Origin: an uncultured Actinomyces sp.
GTDB lineage: Bacteria; Actinomycetota; Actinomycetes; Actinomycetales; Actinomycetaceae
Length of the DNA stretch: 5,907 nt
NCBI GenBank assembly: GCA_902773415.1
Contig: CACYEE010000115.1
Span: 1 to 5,907, forward strand
Reading direction: 5' to 3'
Part shown: positions 3,786-5,907 of the stretch, piece after piece
Numbering within the stretch: position 1 is the first letter of the stretch
How the letters are laid out: each line of letters begins with the position of its first letter
Made by a program: the position numbers and the translations under genes
The notes under the pieces: model-generated
Databases searched by the model: none
What the model was told of the DNA's origin: nothing
What the model saw: the letters and a program-made list of their open reading frames with translations, nothing else

Positions 3786-5642
3786 ATGGACTTTCAGGCC
3801 TTCTATGCAGGCCGTTCCTTCGACGCCTACGAGTACCTTGGCTGCCACCTCCTTCCCGAAACCGCAGGTGCCGTGTTCCGGGTTTTCGCGCCCGCCGCGC
3901 AGGCCATCGACGTCATCGGAGAATTCAACGACTGGGCCGGCACCCCGATGGAACGAATCTACGACGGCAACTTCTGGGAGGTCGCCGTCCCCGAGGCCCG
4001 CGAAGGCCAGCTCTACAAGTACCGCATCCGCCGGCCCGACGGCCTCGCAGTCGACCACGCCGACCCCTTCGCTTTCGGCTCGGAGCTTCCTCCCGGCACC
4101 GCCTCCGCGATCCGCCGCCTCGATTTGTACGCCTTCGCCGATTCCGCGTGGCTCGCCTCGCGCACCGACCGCCGCAGCAAGCCGCTGAACATCTACGAGG
4201 TCCACGCCGGTTCCTGGCGCCGCCGCCGCGACGGCGCCCCGCTTTCCTGGCACGAACTCGCCACGGAGCTCGTGCCCTACGCCCAGGCCCAGGGATTCAC
4301 GCATATCGAACTGCTGCCCGTCGCCGAGCATCCCGTCGACGAATCCTGGGGCTACCAGATCACCGGCTTCTACTCCCCCACCTCCCGCTATGGGACCGCC
4401 GCGGACTTCCAGGCTTTCGTGGACGCCTGCCATCGCGGCGGAATCGGCGTCATCGTCGATTTCGTTCCGGTGCATTTCGCGCTCGATTCCTATGGACTCT
4501 CCGATTTCGACGGCACCGCGCTCTACGAGTATCCACACACCGATGTGGGGCACAGCGAATGGGGTTCGCGCAACTTCATGCATTCGCGCGGCGAGGTGCG
4601 TTCCTTCCTCCAGTCCAATGCCCGCTTCTGGCTCGAGGAGTTCCATGTGGACGGGCTTCGGGTGGATGCCGTCTCGAACCTCATCTACTGGCAGGGCGAC
4701 GCCGCGCGCGGGGAAAACGCCGATGCCCTCGCCTTTCTGCGCACGATGAATGCCGGCTTGAAGGAACGCTATCCGAGCGCCATGCTTATCGCCGAGGATT
4801 CCTCGCCCTTCCGCGGAGTGACGGGCCCCGCATCCGAAGGCGGCCTCGGCTTCGACTACAAGTGGGATCTCGGCTGGATGCACGACACCCTGGCCTTTCT
4901 CGCCACGCCCGCGCGCGAACGCCCCGCAGCGTATCACAAGCTCACCTTCGCGATGATGTACCGTTACGACGAACGCTACGTTCTGCCGTTTTCGCACGAC
5001 GAGGTCGTCCACGGCAAGGGCACGATCGTGGGCCGGATGAACGGCGAATACGAGGAGCAGTTCGCCCAGGCGCGCGCCCTGTACATGTACATGTATGCCC
5101 TTCCCGGCAAGAAGCTGACCTTCATGGGCAACGAGTTCGGCCAGCTTCGCGAATGGAGCGAGGCTCGCGAGCAGGACTGGGAGGTGCTGCGCTACCCCAT
5201 GCATGACGCCTTCCACCGTTTCACGCGGGACCTGTCGAAGATCTACGCTGCGGTTCCGGCGCTCTCGGAGCGGGACTTTTCGCGCGACGGGTTCGCGTGG
5301 ATCGACTGCGTTTCGGAGAATCGGCTCGTGTACGCCTTCGGACGCACGGACGGGGCGACGACGCTCGTCGCCTTCTTCAACTTTTCGCGTGCAGGCCAGA
5401 GGTTCGTGCTCACGCGGAACATGCTGCGCGAGCTTGCGGAGGCCGCAGGCGCGGGCTTTGCGCAGGCACCGGAGCGCGGAGTGAAATCCTCGACGCGACT
5501 CGAGCTTCTTCTCGCTTCCGATCGGGACATCTACAACGGGACGAACCAGTACTCCGACGGCCAGGAAATCGCCATGCCCGGAACGGCCTGCGCGGTTCCG
5601 CTTGCCCCTTTTTCGGCCAAGTATTTCCTCCTGCACGAGTAG
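3786..5642 (+). CDS. glgB: 1,4-alpha-glucan (glycogen) branching enzyme, GH13
   Basis: The product (618 aa) cuts alpha-1,4 glucan chains and re-attaches them through alpha-1,6 bonds, making the branches of glycogen in the cytoplasm. Residues about 25-105 form the N-terminal CBM48-type beta-sandwich (VFRVFAPAAQAIDVIGEFNDW), about 135-510 the GH13 barrel and about 515-615 the C-terminal beta domain. Conserved regions are complete: region I DFVPVHF (225-231), region II GLRVDAVSNLIY (290-301) with nucleophile D294, region III IAEDSS (335-340) with acid/base E337, and region IV SHDEVVHGK (403-411) with D405. It lacks the extra N1 domain of the about 730-aa enterobacterial enzyme and matches the shorter Gram-positive type. 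No other glycogen gene (glgA, glgC, glgP) is in the window, and the gene appears to be transcribed alone. Synonymous codon choice changes along the gene (see findings). Identity is secure. Confidence 0.96.
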   Translation: MDFQAFYAGRSFDAYEYLGCHLLPETAGAVFRVFAPAAQAIDVIGEFNDWAGTPMERIYDGNFWEVAVPEAREGQLYKYRIRRPDGLAVDHADPFAFGSELPPGTASAIRRLDLYAFADSAWLASRTDRRSKPLNIYEVHAGSWRRRRDGAPLSWHELATELVPYAQAQGFTHIELLPVAEHPVDESWGYQITGFYSPTSRYGTAADFQAFVDACHRGGIGVIVDFVPVHFALDSYGLSDFDGTALYEYPHTDVGHSEWGSRNFMHSRGEVRSFLQSNARFWLEEFHVDGLRVDAVSNLIYWQGDAARGENADALAFLRTMNAGLKERYPSAMLIAEDSSPFRGVTGPASEGGLGFDYKWDLGWMHDTLAFLATPARERPAAYHKLTFAMMYRYDERYVLPFSHDEVVHGKGTIVGRMNGEYEEQFAQARALYMYMYALPGKKLTFMGNEFGQLREWSEAREQDWEVLRYPMHDAFHRFTRDLSKIYAAVPALSERDFSRDGFAWIDCVSENRLVYAFGRTDGATTLVAFFNFSRAGQRFVLTRNMLRELAEAAGAGFAQAPERGVKSSTRLELLLASDRDIYNGTNQYSDGQEIAMPGTACAVPLAPFSAKYFLLHE

Positions 5643-5806
5643 GCCTCGGCCGCCTGGTTTCGACCCGGCACTCCATGCCGGCATTGTTTCCGAACTTTTG
5701 CGCCGTTTTATGGCGTCCAAATGCCTTTTCCCGGCATGTCGTTACGGAACCGTCATGTTCGTTGGCGTTCGCCTCAAGTCCTCGTTGCCGACGAAAGCAC
5801 GCATGC
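5643..5806. other. Spacer after glgB, locally AT-richer
   Basis: These 164 bases between glgB and the right-edge ORF include a less GC-rich part (about 5683-5765). Apart from the hairpin at 5665-5681 I find only weak short inverted repeats (ATGCC/GGCAT near 5721-5737) and no convincing promoter hexamer pair. It probably contains the promoter of the next gene. Confidence 0.4.
5665..5689 (+). terminator. Terminator-like hairpin after glgB
   Basis: CCGGCA (5665-5670) and TGCCGG (5676-5681) make a perfect 6-bp stem with a 5-nt loop, 22 nt after the glgB stop. The following CATTGTTT is only a poor U-tract, so termination may be inefficient or the hairpin may instead protect the mRNA 3' end. The position fits the end of a monocistronic glgB transcript. 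Confidence 0.45.
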
Positions 5807-5907
5807 ATGAGTTTCACGACGATGCAGACCCGTGTCGCCGGAAGCCTTGCCGTCCTCCCCCTCGGCTTGGCACCCGCGATCGCCGACGAAATCTCCACGC
5901 AGGCAGA
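5807..5907 (+). CDS. Start of a probable secreted protein (truncated by window end)
   Basis: The frame from ATG 5807 is open to the window end (33 codons). It reads like a signal peptide: MSFTTMQTR as n-region, VAGSLAVLPLGLAPAIA as hydrophobic core, and an AIA-D type signal peptidase I site near residues 24-27, followed by EISTQA. An internal ATG at 5822 (MQTRV) would give a more typical n-region length and may be the true start. No good ribosome binding site precedes either ATG, which lowers confidence. No mature domain is visible, so the function is unknown. Confidence 0.45.
   Translation, partial: MSFTTMQTRVAGSLAVLPLGLAPAIADEISTQA

Noticed and set aside
3758..5206. TTG-initiated frame upstream of and overlapping glgB
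   Set aside because: A GGAGGA stretch precedes the TTG at suitable spacing, but the product is Arg/Pro-rich, overlaps glgB in another frame and has no early stop that would make it a leader peptide.
3525..5720. 731-codon open frame antisense to glgB
   Set aside because: It runs opposite to an unambiguous GH13 enzyme in GC-rich DNA, where the complement of G/C-ending codons rarely gives stops. Its translation has no recognisable motif, so it is a shadow frame.

Overview
The window is a high-GC bacterial chromosomal segment with three complete protein-coding genes, one probable truncated gene at the right edge, and two unusually roomy non-coding spacers (374 bp and about 1.2 kb). The GC-rich third positions, strong AGGAG-type ribosome binding sites, a GMP synthase without its amidotransferase half and a short, Gram-positive-type branching enzyme together suggest an actinobacterial genome. 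A class Coriobacteriia member (Eggerthellaceae-like) is my best guess, but this is an impression from sequence style, not a proven assignment.

Layout, left to right. Positions 1-73 hold three 12-bp tandem units and a short GC hairpin. Positions 74-1060 (minus) encode a stand-alone ATP-pyrophosphatase/dimerisation subunit of GMP synthase. Positions 1061-1434 are non-coding and hold a guaA leader with two small palindromes and copy A of a 32-bp repeat. Positions 1435-2592 (minus, GTG start) encode a four-helix membrane-anchored metallophosphoesterase. Positions 2593-3785 are non-coding; they hold a weak small ORF, a dense cluster of palindromes and hairpins, and copy B of the 32-bp repeat in inverted orientation. 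Positions 3786-5642 (plus) encode the glycogen branching enzyme GlgB. Positions 5643-5806 hold a terminator-like hairpin in a locally AT-richer spacer. From 5807 to the window end an ORF begins with a credible signal peptide.

The genes do not form an obvious pathway. The phosphoesterase and guaA are co-directional but separated by 374 bp, and guaA has its own candidate -10 box, so they need not be one operon. glgB is divergent from the phosphoesterase, has its own TATAAT box and is followed by a hairpin, so it looks monocistronic. I see no CRISPR array, tRNA, rRNA, transposase, toxin or defence gene.

The most interesting material is not protein-coding. It comprises the inverted pair of 32-bp repeats flanking the phosphoesterase region, the palindrome-rich block before glgB, and a marked change in synonymous codon choice along glgB.
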